Part shown: piece by piece, positions 19,751-31,042 of the stretch
How the letters are laid out: each line of letters opens with the position of its first letter
How positions within the stretch are numbered: position 1 is the stretch's first letter
Origin: Streptomyces sp. DH5
GTDB lineage: Bacteria > Actinomycetota > Actinomycetes > Streptomycetales > Streptomycetaceae
Reading direction: 5' to 3'
Assembly: GCF_020873915.1 (NCBI RefSeq)
Contig: NZ_JAHWGP010000005.1
Coordinates: 62,001-126,000 of the forward strand
Length of the DNA stretch: 64,000 bases
Program-made: the position numbers and the translations under genes
The notes under the pieces: model-generated
Told to the model about the DNA's origin: nothing
Databases searched by the model: none
The model's input: the letters and a program-made list of their open reading frames with translations, nothing else

Positions 19751-20933
19751 AGAGGATCACGTGCGGCAGGAAGCGGGCGTAGTCGTCGGTCACCAGGCCC
19801 GAGGACTCCCGGATGCCGAGGCCGGCCGGCTCGTTCTCCACCACCCAGGTGCCGAGGACGACGTGGTTGCCGTCGAAGTCGGGCAGCGGGGCCAGTTGCT
19901 GGTAGCAGCAGGGCTCGTCGCGGAGCCCGGGGGCGGTGCCGGGCGCGTGGACGGTGACTCCCGCGCCCTCGCGGCCGAGCAGGGGCTTGGCGACCCAGCC
20001 GGTGGTGTCCGCCAGTTCCCGCGGGCCGTCGAGGTAGGAGGGGAGGAGGTTGGGGTGGCCGGGGTAGAGCTCCCAGAGGATCGCCAGCAGGGCCTTGTTG
20101 CTGAGGAGCATCTTCCAGGCGGGCTCGATCCAGAGGGTCGAGCCGGTGCCGCCGCCGTTGTCGAGGGTGTCGAGCACATGACCGGCGAAGCGGTCGGTGG
20201 TCAGCCACTCCCAGGGGTACAGCTTGAAGATGCTACGGATGAAGCGGAGCCCGTTGTCGACGAAGCGGCCGGAGAGGCGGTCCCAGCCGATCTCCTCCAT
20301 GGACAGCCAGTCGGTGGCGAGCCCGGCCTGCTCGGCGGTCTCCTTGAGGTAGGCGACGGTCATCAGGTCCTCGCCGAGCTCGTCGGCGGAGGAGTGGGCG
20401 AAGTACAGGGGGCTGCCCGGCGGCAGGAGGGTGGCCTGCTTCCTCCAGGCGTCGACGAGGCGCTCGTGGAGGGAGTTCCACTGGTCGGCGCCGGGGAAGC
20501 GCTCCTCCATCCAGAACCACTGGGGCGAGGCGGCCTCCACCAGGGAGGTCGGGGTGTCGGCGTTGTACTCCAGCAGCTTCGCGGGGCCGTCGCCGTCGTA
20601 GCGGAGGTCGAAGCGGCCGTAGACGGAGGGGAGCTCGCCGCGCCGGCGCCAGGCCTCGGCGACCACGCGGGCGATCCGCGGGTCGGTGATGCCGAGGTCG
20701 GCGAAGCGGTCGGCGGTGACGATGTGTTCGGCCGCCGCGAGGCACATGTGGTGCAGCTCCTCGACGACCTCCTCCAGCGTCTCGACCTCGTCCAGGGAGA
20801 AGACGTAGTAGGCGCTCTCGTCCCAGTAGGGGCGCAGGGACCCGTCGGGGTAGCGGGTGAGCGGGTAGATGAGCCCCTGCTCCTCGACGGTCTCCTGCCA
20901 GCCGGGACGGGGCTCGATGGTGCGCCGTTCCAC
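19749..20933 (-). CDS. Glutathionylspermidine synthase family protein (YgiC/YjfC-like ATP-grasp)
   Basis: 394 residues matching the ATP-grasp amide-ligase half of glutathionylspermidine synthase, without the amidase half. Landmarks: PYWDESAYYVFS, RFDLRYDGDGPAKLLEYNADTPTSLVEA (substrate/Mg site), WIEPAWKMLLSNKALLAILWELYPGHPNLLPSY, and the Lys/Glu-rich loop KPLLGREGAGV. Stand-alone members such as E. coli YgiC have no proven substrate. It starts seven bases after the small lipoprotein gene, so the two are cotranscribed. Its stop codon TAG falls at the edge of the MITE. Confidence 0.88.
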   Translation of the reverse strand: MERRTIEPRPGWQETVEEQGLIYPLTRYPDGSLRPYWDESAYYVFSLDEVETLEEVVEELHHMCLAAAEHIVTADRFADLGITDPRIARVVAEAWRRRGELPSVYGRFDLRYDGDGPAKLLEYNADTPTSLVEAASPQWFWMEERFPGADQWNSLHERLVDAWRKQATLLPPGSPLYFAHSSADELGEDLMTVAYLKETAEQAGLATDWLSMEEIGWDRLSGRFVDNGLRFIRSIFKLYPWEWLTTDRFAGHVLDTLDNGGGTGSTLWIEPAWKMLLSNKALLAILWELYPGHPNLLPSYLDGPRELADTTGWVAKPLLGREGAGVTVHAPGTAPGLRDEPCCYQQLAPLPDFDGNHVVLGTWVVENEPAGLGIRESSGLVTDDYARFLPHVIL

Positions 20934-20940
20934 GAGCCGC

Positions 20941-21285
20941 TCAGCCGCCGCCGCTGCCGGAGCCCGAGCAGCCGAAGCCGCCCCGGTCGACCGCCTCACT
21001 GCGGCTGAACGTGCCGCGGTCGGCGTAGCCAGCGCTGACGTCGGCGTCGTAGTACCAGTCGGCGTCGCCGCCGCGGGACCTGCTCCTGCCGTAGGAACCG
21101 GAGGAGGAAGAGGACGTGCAGTTCTTGTCCGCGACGACCTTGTAACCCTTGACGTAGTCGTAACTGTCCCGGTCCACGCAGCGCCGGTCGGGATCCGACC
21201 CGCAGGAGGTCAGGGCCGCCGCGAGCACACCCATCCCTCCGAGCACCACCGTGCTCGACCGCAACCGCCGCCGTGACTCCGCCAT
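20941..21285 (-). CDS. Small lipoprotein, partner of the YgiC-like ligase
   Basis: 114 residues. After MAESRRRLRSS a hydrophobic stretch ends in a lipobox (LTSC, Cys about residue 27), so the protein should be lipid-anchored outside the membrane. The mature part has four further Cys residues and is rich in Ser/Gly/Tyr/Asp, ending in a Gly/Ser tail (GCSGSGSGGG). I recognise no domain. Pairing with a YgiC-type ligase recalls the enterobacterial ygiB-ygiC pair, in which YgiB is also an exported small protein. Confidence 0.75.
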   Translation of the reverse strand: MAESRRRLRSSTVVLGGMGVLAAALTSCGSDPDRRCVDRDSYDYVKGYKVVADKNCTSSSSSGSYGRSRSRGGDADWYYDADVSAGYADRGTFSRSEAVDRGGFGCSGSGSGGG

Positions 21286-21450
21286 GACTCCCCCTGGGTG
21301 CCGCTTCCGCCGTCCGCCGGGGCCATGTGCGCTCCGGCTCGCGGCGGACAGCCTAGAGACCGGCCGCCGCCCGGTCACGACAGCCCCCGCCCGCCGGCCT
21401 CGCGGCGCCGCCCCTTTGCACCTCTTGGTCCCGAATGCGCACTTGATTCG

Positions 21451-22836
21451 TCACGGCAGCGCCCTGCACAGGGCCTCCAGGGTGGCCGTCCAGGCGTGGT
21501 CCGGTGGGGTCGCGTAGCCGACGACCAGGGCGTCGGACGGGGCGGTGCCGGCGGCGGGGTGGCGGAAGCGGGAGAGGCCGAGGACGGAGAGTCCGTGCCA
21601 GGTCGCCGCCTGCACGGTGGACCGTTCGGTGCCGGGCGGCAGTCGGAGGACCGCGTGGAGGCCGGCCGCGATGCCGGTGACCCGGACGTCGGGGGCCCGT
21701 TCGGCGAGGGCCCGGACGAGGGCGTCGCGGCGCCGTCGGTAGCGCAGGCGCGCGGCGCGGACATGACGGTCGTAGGCGCCCGAGGTGAGGAACTCGGCGA
21801 GGGTGAGCTGTTCGACGACGCTGACGGAGAGGCCGCCGCCGTGGTCGGTGACGGCGGGGAGCAGCGACGGGGGCACGGCCATCCAGCCCAGGCGCAGGCC
21901 CGGAGCGAGGGACTTGCTGGCCGTGCCGAGGTAGACGACGTGGTCGGGGTCGAGGTCCTGGAGCGCGCCGACGGGCTGGCGGTCGTAGCGGAACTCGCCG
22001 TCGTAGTCGTCCTCCAGGATCAGGGTGCCGGTGCGGCGGGCCCAGTCGACGACGGCGGCGCGGCGTTCGGGGAGCAGGGCGCCGCCCAGGGGGAACTGGT
22101 GGGCGGGACTGAGGAGGACCGCGTCGGCGGTCCCCGGCTCCTGGGCGCGCGTGCCGAAGGCGTCGTGGGGCAGCGGGGTGGTGTGCAGGCCGGCGCGGCC
22201 GGCCAGCTTCCAGTGGACGTCCAGCCCGTAGGACTCCACGGCCAGGGTGCGGGCGCCGCGGGCGCGCAGGACCTCGCTGAGCAGGCGGAGTCCGTGGGCG
22301 AAACCCGAGCAGACGACGAGGTGTTCGGGGTCGGCGCGTACGCCCCGGACGCGCGCCAGGTAGTCCGCGAGCGCGGTGCGCAGTTCGGGGCGGCCCCGCG
22401 GGTCGCCGTAGCCGAAGGCGTCGTGGGGCGCGGCGGCGAAGGCCCGGCGGGTGGCCCTGAGCCATTCCGCCCGGGGGAAGGAGGCGAGGTCGGGGGTGCC
22501 GGGGACGAGGCTGTAGGGCAGCCGGCCGGGCGTCCGGCGGGGGGACGCGGCGGCGGCGGGCGGGCCGGGGGCCACGCGGTCGGCGACGCGGGTGCCGGAG
22601 CCCTGCCGTGCGGTGAGCCGGCCCTCGGCGACCAGGTCCGCGTAGGCGTCGGCGACGGTGTTGCGGGCTACGCCCAGGTCGGCGGCGAGGGAGCGGGAGG
22701 AGGGCAGGCGGGTGCCCGGTGCGAGACGGCCGCTGCGGACGGCCTCGCGCAGGGCGTCGGTGAGGCCGCGGCGCAGGCCGGGACCGCTCGGGTCGAGGTG
22801 GAGGTCGATGCCGAAAGTGGCCCAGCGTTCCGCCAT
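21451..22836 (-). CDS. MocR/PdxR-type regulator (GntR HTH fused to class I aminotransferase domain)
   Basis: 461 residues. The N-terminal GntR winged helix spans about 18-82 (GTRLPSSRSLAADLGVARNT and DLVAEGRLTARQGSGTRV). It is followed by a fold-type I aminotransferase domain with the PLP lysine in YLGTASKSLAPGLRLGW and EDDYDGEFRYDR. MocR regulators usually sense PLP or an amino compound and control a divergent gene. Here that would be the AhpD-like gene 46 bases away. There is no pdxST nearby, so a PdxR role is not supported. Confidence 0.88.
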   Translation of the reverse strand: MAERWATFGIDLHLDPSGPGLRRGLTDALREAVRSGRLAPGTRLPSSRSLAADLGVARNTVADAYADLVAEGRLTARQGSGTRVADRVAPGPPAAAASPRRTPGRLPYSLVPGTPDLASFPRAEWLRATRRAFAAAPHDAFGYGDPRGRPELRTALADYLARVRGVRADPEHLVVCSGFAHGLRLLSEVLRARGARTLAVESYGLDVHWKLAGRAGLHTTPLPHDAFGTRAQEPGTADAVLLSPAHQFPLGGALLPERRAAVVDWARRTGTLILEDDYDGEFRYDRQPVGALQDLDPDHVVYLGTASKSLAPGLRLGWMAVPPSLLPAVTDHGGGLSVSVVEQLTLAEFLTSGAYDRHVRAARLRYRRRRDALVRALAERAPDVRVTGIAAGLHAVLRLPPGTERSTVQAATWHGLSVLGLSRFRHPAAGTAPSDALVVGYATPPDHAWTATLEALCRALP

Positions 22837-22882
22837 GGAAATGGACCATACTCCCGGTCCGGGCCGCTCCTAGGGTCGAGGC
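22837..22882. promoter_or_regulatory. Divergent promoter region, MocR gene / AhpD-like gene
   Basis: The 46-bp gap between the two start codons must hold both promoters and the MocR operator. It includes repeated TGGACC/GGTCC-type sequence (TGGACCATACTCCCGGTCC), a candidate operator. Confidence 0.4.
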
Positions 22883-23410
22883 ATGACCACCACCGACACG
22901 ACGCCGGCCACGGCCACCGCCACCGCCACCACACCGTACGCCGCCGAGGTGCCCGCCCGCGTGGAGTGGGCCCGGCACGCCCCCGAGGTCTACAAGGCGA
23001 TGGTCCGGCTGGACGCCGCCGCCCGGAAGGGTCTCGACCCCGCGCTGTACGAACTGGTGAAGATCCGCGCCTCGCAGATCAACCACTGCGCCTTCTGCCT
23101 GGACATGCACAGCAAGGACGCCCTCGCGGCCGGCGAGAGCGTCGAGCGGATCGTGCAGCTCTCCGCGTGGGAGGAGTCGCGGCACTTCTACACGGAGAAG
23201 GAGCTCGCGGCGATCGAGCTGACGGAGGCCGTCACCGTGCTGACGGACGGCTTCGTGCCCGACGAGGTGTACGAGCGGGCCGCCGGGCTGTTCGACGAGG
23301 CGGAGCTGTCCCAGCTGATCGCCGCGATCACGGTGATCAACGCGTGGAACCGGTTCGGTGTCACGTGCCGCGTGACGCCGGGCCACTACCAGCCGGGACA
23401 GCACCGGTGA
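22883..23410 (+). CDS. Carboxymuconolactone decarboxylase (AhpD-like) family protein
   Basis: 175 residues in the all-helical AhpD/CMD fold. The redox CxxC motif lies in KIRASQINHCAFCLDMH, with the conserved His two residues on. AWEESRHFYTEKELAAIELTEAVT follows, as in YciW/AhpD-like peroxidase-related proteins. It is likely a cytosolic thiol-dependent peroxidase or oxidoreductase. The first 20 residues are a Thr/Ala repeat. It is probably controlled by the divergent MocR protein. Confidence 0.87.
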   Translation: MTTTDTTPATATATATTPYAAEVPARVEWARHAPEVYKAMVRLDAAARKGLDPALYELVKIRASQINHCAFCLDMHSKDALAAGESVERIVQLSAWEESRHFYTEKELAAIELTEAVTVLTDGFVPDEVYERAAGLFDEAELSQLIAAITVINAWNRFGVTCRVTPGHYQPGQHR

Positions 23411-23433
23411 CGGTCACGTGACCGTCCCGGTGC
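23401..23433. terminator. Bidirectional terminator
   Basis: Nearly perfect hairpin of 16 bp (GCACCGG-GACGGTCAC against GTGACCGTCCCGGTGC, with one bulged T), lying between the converging AhpD-like and proX-type genes. Confidence 0.65.
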
Positions 23434-23444
23434 CGCGCCGAGGG

Positions 23445-24407
23445 TCAGGGCAGCCACGTCTTCCAGACGGAGGCGTGGCTGTCCACCCACTTCTTCGCCG
23501 CCTGGCGCGGTGACAGCTTCCGGTCGGCGATCATCAGGGAGACCTCGTTCTGGTCCTCCGTCGTCCACCGGAAGTTCCTGAGCAGTTCCGCCGCCTCGCC
23601 GCCGTTCCTCGCGAAGTCCGCGTTGAGGTACTTCTGCAGCGGCGTGACCGGGTAGGCGCAGGCCACCTTCGCCGGATCGGCGTCGCAGCCCTCCTCGTAG
23701 GGGGGCAGCTTCACCTCGGTCATCGGCACCTGCTCGAACAGCCACTGGGGCGTGTACCAGTAGGTGAGGAAGGGCTTCTTCTCCTTGGCGAACTGCTTGA
23801 TCTGGGTGATCTGCGCCGCCTCGGAGCCGGCGAACACCACGCGGTAGTCCAGCTTCAGGTTCTTCACCAGCGCCTTGTCGTTGGTGACGTAGGACGGTGA
23901 GCCGTCCATCAGCTGGCCCTTGCCGCCGCTCTCCGGGGTGCGGAACCGGTCGGCGTACTTGTTGAGGTTCTTCCAGTCGGTGACGTCCGGGTACTGCTCG
24001 GCGAAGTACGCCGGCACGTACCAGCCGATGTGCCCGGTGACGCCGAGGTCGCCGCCGGGGGCGATCGTCTTCTTCTCCTCGACGTACCGCTGTTCCTGCT
24101 CGGGGTGCCCCCAGTCCTCCAGGATCGCGTCGACCCTGCCCTGGCTGAGCGCGTCCCAGGCGGGCACCTCGTCGACCTGGACGGTGTCGACGCGGTAGCC
24201 GAGCTCGTGCTCCAGCAGGTACTGGGCGACGGCCACGTTGGCCTGCGCGCCCACCCAGGACTGCACGGACAGGGTGACCGTCCTGGCGCCCTGGGCGTTC
24301 GCGAAGGGCGACGCCTGCCTGGTCATGTCGGCGGCACCGCAGCCGGTCAGGACCAGCAGCGCCAGCGCGGAGCCGGCGGCCACCGCCGGGGTCGTACGGA
24401 ATCGCAT
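23445..24407 (-). CDS. Glycine betaine/choline ABC transporter substrate-binding lipoprotein
   Basis: 320 residues. The signal peptide ends in lipobox LTGC (Cys about residue 23). The body is an OpuAC-type binding domain: QSWVGAQANVAVAQYLLEHELGY, WDALSQGRVDAILEDWG and WYVPAYFAEQYPDV, with the many Trp/Tyr residues that form the aromatic cage for quaternary ammonium groups. It is the last gene of the operon, one base after the permease stop. It delivers substrate to the fused permease next door. Confidence 0.9.
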   Translation of the reverse strand: MRFRTTPAVAAGSALALLVLTGCGAADMTRQASPFANAQGARTVTLSVQSWVGAQANVAVAQYLLEHELGYRVDTVQVDEVPAWDALSQGRVDAILEDWGHPEQEQRYVEEKKTIAPGGDLGVTGHIGWYVPAYFAEQYPDVTDWKNLNKYADRFRTPESGGKGQLMDGSPSYVTNDKALVKNLKLDYRVVFAGSEAAQITQIKQFAKEKKPFLTYWYTPQWLFEQVPMTEVKLPPYEEGCDADPAKVACAYPVTPLQKYLNADFARNGGEAAELLRNFRWTTEDQNEVSLMIADRKLSPRQAAKKWVDSHASVWKTWLP

Positions 24408-24408
24408 G

Positions 24409-26357
24409 TCACGCTCCCTTCCGCGGGCGGCGTTCGGTCGGCTGGGTCACCCGGTCGAGCATCAGGCCCAGGCAGACGATCGCGGCCCCGGCCACCAGGC
24501 CGGTCGCCAGGTCGCCCTGCGCGAGTCCGAAGACGACGTCGTAGCCGAGCGCGCCGCCGCCGACCAGACCGCCGATGATGACGACGGCGAGGACCAGCAC
24601 GACGCCCTGGTTGACGGCGAGCAGCAGCGCCCGGCGGGCCAGCGGGATCTGGACCTGGCGGAGTTGCTGGCCGCTGGTCGCGCCGAGCGAGCGGGCCGCC
24701 TCCAGGGCGGCCGGGTCGACCTGGCGCAGGCCCTGGGTGGTGATGCGGACGACCGCCGGCAGGGCGTAGACGACCGCGGCGGCGACGGCGGGCGCGCGGC
24801 CGACGCCGAACAGGGCGACGACGGGGATGAGGTACACGAACTGCGGCATGGTCTGGAACACGTCCAGCACGGGCCGCAGCAGGCGTTCGACACGGTCGCT
24901 GCGGGCGGCGGCGACACCGGTCGCGAAGCCGATGACGAGCGTCACGGCGACGGCCGCGAGAACCTGGGAGAGCGTGTCCAGCGACGGGTTCCACACGCCG
25001 AGCACACCGATCGCGGCCATCGCCAGGACCGCGGTGAGGGCGGTGCGCCAGGTGCCGATCACCCAGGCCAGGGCGGCGACGATCAGGAGCACCGACCACC
25101 AGGGCAGCCCTTGCAGGCCGTCCCGGAGCGGGTCGAGGACCCAGGTGGTGAACCGGCCCGCCCAGTCGGCGGTGCCGCCGACGACGGGCACGCCCGAGTA
25201 CAGGTGGTCGGTCATCCAGTCGACGGCCCGGTTGACGGGCTCTGCGATGCCCACGACCCAGCCGTCGGGCCACTCCAGGCGGTCCGCGAGCCGTCCGGCG
25301 ACCGCGACGGCCGCGGCGGCGGTCAGGGCGCCCGCCCACAGGGCGCGGGCGTGCGGAGCGGGCGCCTGCCCGAGTCGCGCGCCGGCCGCGCCGGTCACCC
25401 GGTCGAGGACGACGGCGAGCAGCACGATCGGGATGCCGGCGGCGAGCGCCGCACCGACGTCGACCGAGGCCAGGGCCTGGTAGACGCGGTCGCCGAGACC
25501 GCCGGCGCCGATGACGGAGGCGATGACGGCCATGGACAGCGCCATCATGATCGTCTGGTTGAGGCCGAGCAGCAGTTCCTTGCGGGCCAGGGGGATGCGT
25601 GCGGTCAGCAGGCGCTGGCGGGCGGTGGTCCCGAGCGACTCGACCGCCTCCAGCACCTCCCTGTCGGCGCCGCGGAGCCCGAGCGCGGTGAGGCGGGCCA
25701 TGGGCGGGGCGGCGTAGACGACGGTGGCCAGGACGGCCGCGGGGACGCCGATGCCGAAGACCAGGACCACGGGGAGGAGGTAGGCGAAGGCCGGAAGGAC
25801 CTGCATGGTGTCGAGAACCGGACGCAGGATCCGGTCCATGCGGTCGGACAGGCCGGCGGCGAGGCCGAGGAGCAGGCCCACCAGGACGGACGCGGCCACG
25901 GCGACCACCATGAGCGCGAGGGTCTGCAAGGTCGGCACCCACATCCCGAGGAGGCCGCAGGCGAGGAACGCGGTGGCGGTCGCGAGGGCGAGGCGGATGC
26001 CCGCCACGCGCCAGGCGATCAGGGCGGCCACGCCGGTCGCTCCCGCCCAGCCGACGGCGAGGAGGGCGAGGTAGACGGCGCGTACGGAGAGGACGACGGC
26101 GTTGCTGACGTGGCCGAGGAAGTGGAGGAAGAGGGGGTGGGAGTCGCGGTTGTCGATGATCCAGTCGCTGGCCCTGCCGAGGGGGCCGGAGACGTCGACG
26201 GTCAGGGCCTCGGGCCAGGTGCCGCCGGCCCAGCGGGCGGCGGCGAGGGGCACGAGGACGGCCGCGATCAGGGTGAGGGCGGCGAGTTTGCGGACGGTCG
26301 GGTTGGTCCGGACACCCGGCGTGGACGTCTTCTCGGCTGTCACTGTGAACGTCGCCG

Positions 26358-26361
<4 letters not shown>
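24409..26361 (-). CDS. Glycine betaine/choline ABC transporter permease, tandem two-domain form
   Basis: 650 residues, about twice the length of a ProW/OpuAB permease. Two homologous permease domains are joined in one chain. The first carries [22 protein letters not shown] and the EAA loop [29 protein letters not shown]. The second repeats this as [22 protein letters not shown] and [29 protein letters not shown]. The single protein can thus replace a permease dimer. Its GTG overlaps the ATPase stop by four bases. Confidence 0.92.
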
Positions 26362-27541
<1,180 letters not shown>

Positions 27542-27545
<4 letters not shown>

Positions 27546-29083
27546 GCGGCACCACCGATCAGGTCGACGGCGCGTTCGCCGACCATGAGGACGCAGATCA
27601 TCGGGTTGACGGCGGTCATGGTGGGGAAGACGGAGGCGTCCGCGATCCGGATGCCCCGCAGCCCGCGGATGCGCAACTGCGGGTCGACGACGGCCTGTTC
27701 GTCGTCCGCGTCGCCCATCCTGCAGGTGCCCGCCGGGTGGTAGACGGTGTGGGCGGCCTTACGGGCGTACTCACCGAGTTCCTCGTCACCGGTGACGTCC
27801 GGCCCGGGCGCCACCTCGCGCCTGAGCCAGCGGGCCAGCGGTTCGGTCTTCGCGATCTCGCGGGCGATGCGGATGCCGTCGACGAGGGTGCGCCCGTCGT
27901 AGTCGTCCTCGTCGGTGAAGTAGCGGAAGTCGAGAGCGGGTTTGACCTCGGGGTCGGCGCTGGTGAGGTAGAGCCGGCCGCGGGACTTCGGCTTGGGGAT
28001 GTTCGGGGTCATGGAGACGCCGAACTCGGGCCGCCGGTAGCCCAGTCGCTCCGGGTTGTCGGTGAACGGGATCTGGTAGAAGTGGAACATCAGGTCGGGG
28101 CCCGCGTGTTCGGGGTCGCGGCGCACGAACAGTCCGGCGTCGGAGTCCATCGCCGAGTTGTCCGGGATGGGGCCGTCCGTCTCCCAGACGATCACCGACT
28201 CGGGGTGGTCGAGCAGGTTCTCGCCGACACCGGGCAGGTCGAGCACCACGGGTATGCCGAGCGCCTCCAGGTCGGCCCGGGGGCCGATACCGGAGTGCAG
28301 CAGCAGCCGCGGCGAGTCGACGGCGCCGGCGCACAGCACGACCTCGCGCCGCGCCCTGACGAGGATCTCCTCGCCGTCCTTGGCGCGCACGTGGACGCCC
28401 TCGGCGCGGGTGCCGTCCAGTTCCAGCCGGTACGCCCAGGTCTCCAGCATGATCGTGAGGTTGGGGCGCTCGTCCATCACCGGGTGGAGGTACGCCACCG
28501 ACGCCGAGGAGCGCTTGTTGTCCTCCGGGTGGTAGGCCAGGTCGAAGAAGCCGACGCCTTCGGAGAACGGCTTGTCGTTGAAGCCCTCTATCCGGGGGAC
28601 GTCGAGGGCCGTGCGCGCGGCGTCGACGAAGTCCCGGGCGATGGCGTTGCGGTCCTTCTCGTCGACCGGGACGATGTTGTTCTCGAGGCGGGCGTAGTAG
28701 GCCTCCATCTGCACCGCGCCCCAGCCCTCGGCGCCGGCCGCCTCCCACTCGTCCCAGTCGGACGGCAGCGGCTTGAACGCGATGAGCGTGTTGTGCGAGG
28801 AGCATCCGCCGAGGACGCGGGCCCGGCTGTGCCGGATGTGCGAGTTGCCGCGCGGCTGTTCGGTGGTCGGGTAGTCGTAGTCCAGTTCACCGCCGAGCAG
28901 GCCCATCCAGCGGCGCAGGGTCAGCACGTCGTCGCGGCCGACGTCGCTGGGGCCGCCCTCGATCACGGCGACGGTCACGTCCGGGTTCTCGGTCAGCCGG
29001 GAGGCGATGACGGATCCGGCGGTGCCGCCGCCTATGACGACGTAGTCGTAGGCGAGTTCACGTTCGTGGGTGTGAGCTGGCAT
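27542..29083 (-). CDS. GMC-family choline dehydrogenase-like oxidoreductase
   Basis: 513 residues. Starts with the ADP-binding [18 protein letters not shown], then GMC signature 1 ([12 protein letters not shown]) and signature 2 ([17 protein letters not shown]). The C-terminal catalytic His/Asn region is [13 protein letters not shown] and [17 protein letters not shown]. Together with the aldehyde dehydrogenase upstream it should oxidise choline to betaine aldehyde and betaine. It is coupled by GTGA overlap to the transporter genes. Confidence 0.85.
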
Positions 29084-29148
29084 CGGGGTGGTACTCCTCC
29101 GGGGACTCGGGGGCGGGTGGTCGGTCGCGGGCGAGCGGCACGGCCGGG

Positions 29149-29183
29149 GCGAGGGGTACGGCCGTGCGTGCCGTACCCCTCGC
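29149..29183 (-). terminator. Intercistronic hairpin in the betaine operon
   Basis: Perfect 13-bp stem (GCGAGGGGTACGG/CCGTACCCCTCGC) with a 9-base loop, between the aldehyde dehydrogenase and choline dehydrogenase genes. It may partly terminate transcription or protect an mRNA end. Confidence 0.5.
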
Positions 29184-29278
29184 CGACGCCTGCGGTACCG
29201 CCGGTGCGCGGCACGGTGGGGGTGAGCGGTGAGGACGGAGCCGGGGCGGTGCGGGAGCACCGGCCGGCGGTCCGTGGT

Positions 29279-30799
29279 TCAGCCGGCGAACCAGCGCACC
29301 GGCTTCGGCGCCAGGTTCTGGTAGATGTGCTTGGTCTCGCGGTACTCGGCGAGACCGGCCGGGCCGAGCTCCCGGCCCACTCCGCTCCTGCCGAACCCGC
29401 CCCACTCCGCCTGCGGGAGGTAGGGGTGGAAGTCGTTGATCCACACGGTGCCGTGGCGCAGCCGTCCCGCCACCCGGCGGGCACGTCCCGCGTCGGCGGT
29501 CCACACCGCGCCGGCCAGCCCGTACTCGGTGTCGTTGGCGAGGGCGACGGCCTCGTCCTCGGTGCGGAAGGTCTCGACGGTGAGGACCGGTCCGAAGACC
29601 TCCTCGCGTACGACGCGCATCTCGCGGTGGCAGCGGTCGAGGACGGTCGGCTCGTAGAAGTAGCCGGCCGCGGGGCGTTCGGCGGACGGCTCGGGCCGCT
29701 TGCCGCCGCAGCGCAGCACCGCGCCCTCCTTGAGCGCGGACTCGACGTACGCCTCGACCTTCGCGCGCTGCTGCGCGGAGACCAGCGGACCGCACTCGAC
29801 GCCGTCCCCGGTGCCCCGGCCGAGCCTGATCCTCTCGGCGCGGCGGGCGAGTTCGGTGACGAAGCGGTCCCGTACCGACTCCTCGACGATGAGGCGGGCG
29901 CCCGCGGAGCAGACCTGGCCGCTGTGGATGAAGGCGGCGTTGAGGGCCTGGTCGACGGCCGTGTCGAAGCCGTCCTCGGTGGCACAGGCGTCGGCGAAGA
30001 CGACGTTGGGATTCTTGCCGCCGAGTTCGAGGGCCACCTTCTTCACACCCGGGGCGGCGGCCTGGGCCACCTTGGTGCCGCTGGCCAGGCCGCCGGTGAA
30101 GGAGACCAGGTCGACGTCCGGGTGCTCGGCCAGCCGGGCGCCGACGGTGTGGCCCGGGCCGGTGACGATGCCCGCGACGCCGGCGGGCAGTCCGGCCTCG
30201 ATCAGCAGGTCGACGAGGGCGACGGTGGTGAGCGGGGTGATCTCGCTGGGTTTGACGACGAAGGTGTTGCCGGCCGCGAGGGCCGGGGCGATCTTCCAAC
30301 TGGCCTGGAGGAGCGGGTAGTTCCAGGGAGTGATCAGTGCACAGACGCCGACCGGCTCGTGCACGACGACGCTGTGGATGTCGGGCGAGCCCGCGTCGAC
30401 GACCCGTCCGGGCGCCTCCCCGGCGACGAGGTCGGCGAAGTAGCGGAAGGCGTCGGCCACGCAGTCGATGTCGACGCGCCCCTCCTCCACCGTCTTGCCC
30501 GCGTCCCGGCTCTCCAGCAGACCGAGCTTCTCCCGGTCACGGGTGAGCAGTTCGGCGACGCGGCGCAGCAGCGCGGCCCGCTCGGCGACGGGCGTGTGCG
30601 GCCAGGGGCCCTCGTCGAAGGCGCGGCGCGCGGCGGCCACCGCGAGGTCGGCGTCCTTCTCGTCGCCCTCCGCGACGACGGCGAACGGCAGGGCGTCCGC
30701 GGGGTCGAGGACCTCGCGGGTGGCCCCCGAGACGGCGGCCCGCCACTCACCCCCCGCGTGGATGGTGCCGCGCGCCCGAAGTTCCGTACTGTCCGCCAT
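29279..30799 (-). CDS. Betaine-aldehyde dehydrogenase-like aldehyde dehydrogenase
   Basis: 506-residue NAD(P)-dependent aldehyde dehydrogenase. Landmarks: ITPWNYPLLQASWKIAPALAAGN (cofactor site), KPSEITPL, the catalytic Glu in LELGGKNPN, the catalytic Cys in SGQVCSAGARL, EEVFGPVLTV and the C-terminal NDFHPYLPQAEWGGF. The Glu-Trp-Gly segment is characteristic of betaine aldehyde dehydrogenases. First gene of the operon leading to glycine betaine. ATG at 30799 is chosen; an in-frame TTG at 30808 sits nearer a GGAAGG and could be the true start. Confidence 0.87.
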   Translation of the reverse strand: MADSTELRARGTIHAGGEWRAAVSGATREVLDPADALPFAVVAEGDEKDADLAVAAARRAFDEGPWPHTPVAERAALLRRVAELLTRDREKLGLLESRDAGKTVEEGRVDIDCVADAFRYFADLVAGEAPGRVVDAGSPDIHSVVVHEPVGVCALITPWNYPLLQASWKIAPALAAGNTFVVKPSEITPLTTVALVDLLIEAGLPAGVAGIVTGPGHTVGARLAEHPDVDLVSFTGGLASGTKVAQAAAPGVKKVALELGGKNPNVVFADACATEDGFDTAVDQALNAAFIHSGQVCSAGARLIVEESVRDRFVTELARRAERIRLGRGTGDGVECGPLVSAQQRAKVEAYVESALKEGAVLRCGGKRPEPSAERPAAGYFYEPTVLDRCHREMRVVREEVFGPVLTVETFRTEDEAVALANDTEYGLAGAVWTADAGRARRVAGRLRHGTVWINDFHPYLPQAEWGGFGRSGVGRELGPAGLAEYRETKHIYQNLAPKPVRWFAG

Positions 30800-31042
30800 G
30801 ATCGCCAACTGCCTTCCGTTCCTGTTCCGCGTCCGTGCATCACACAGGTGTCATCCACGGGACCGGGTGCTCCTGCCCGGACGCCCCGCATGCATGCCGA
30901 ATCGGCACCCGGGAGTGCGCCGGGTCACGGAAACCGGACGGCGGCGGGAGAGGCGGCCGGGCTGCTCTGTGGGGGGAACAGCTCGCCGAGGCCACGGCGA
31001 CCGCCCGACAGGAGGCGCCGGGGCCGCGGGAACGCCACGACC

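Noticed and set aside
22837-22882. PdxR-type control of vitamin B6 genes
   Set aside because: The MocR protein has the right architecture, but no pdxS/pdxT or pdx genes are in the window; its neighbour is an AhpD-like gene.
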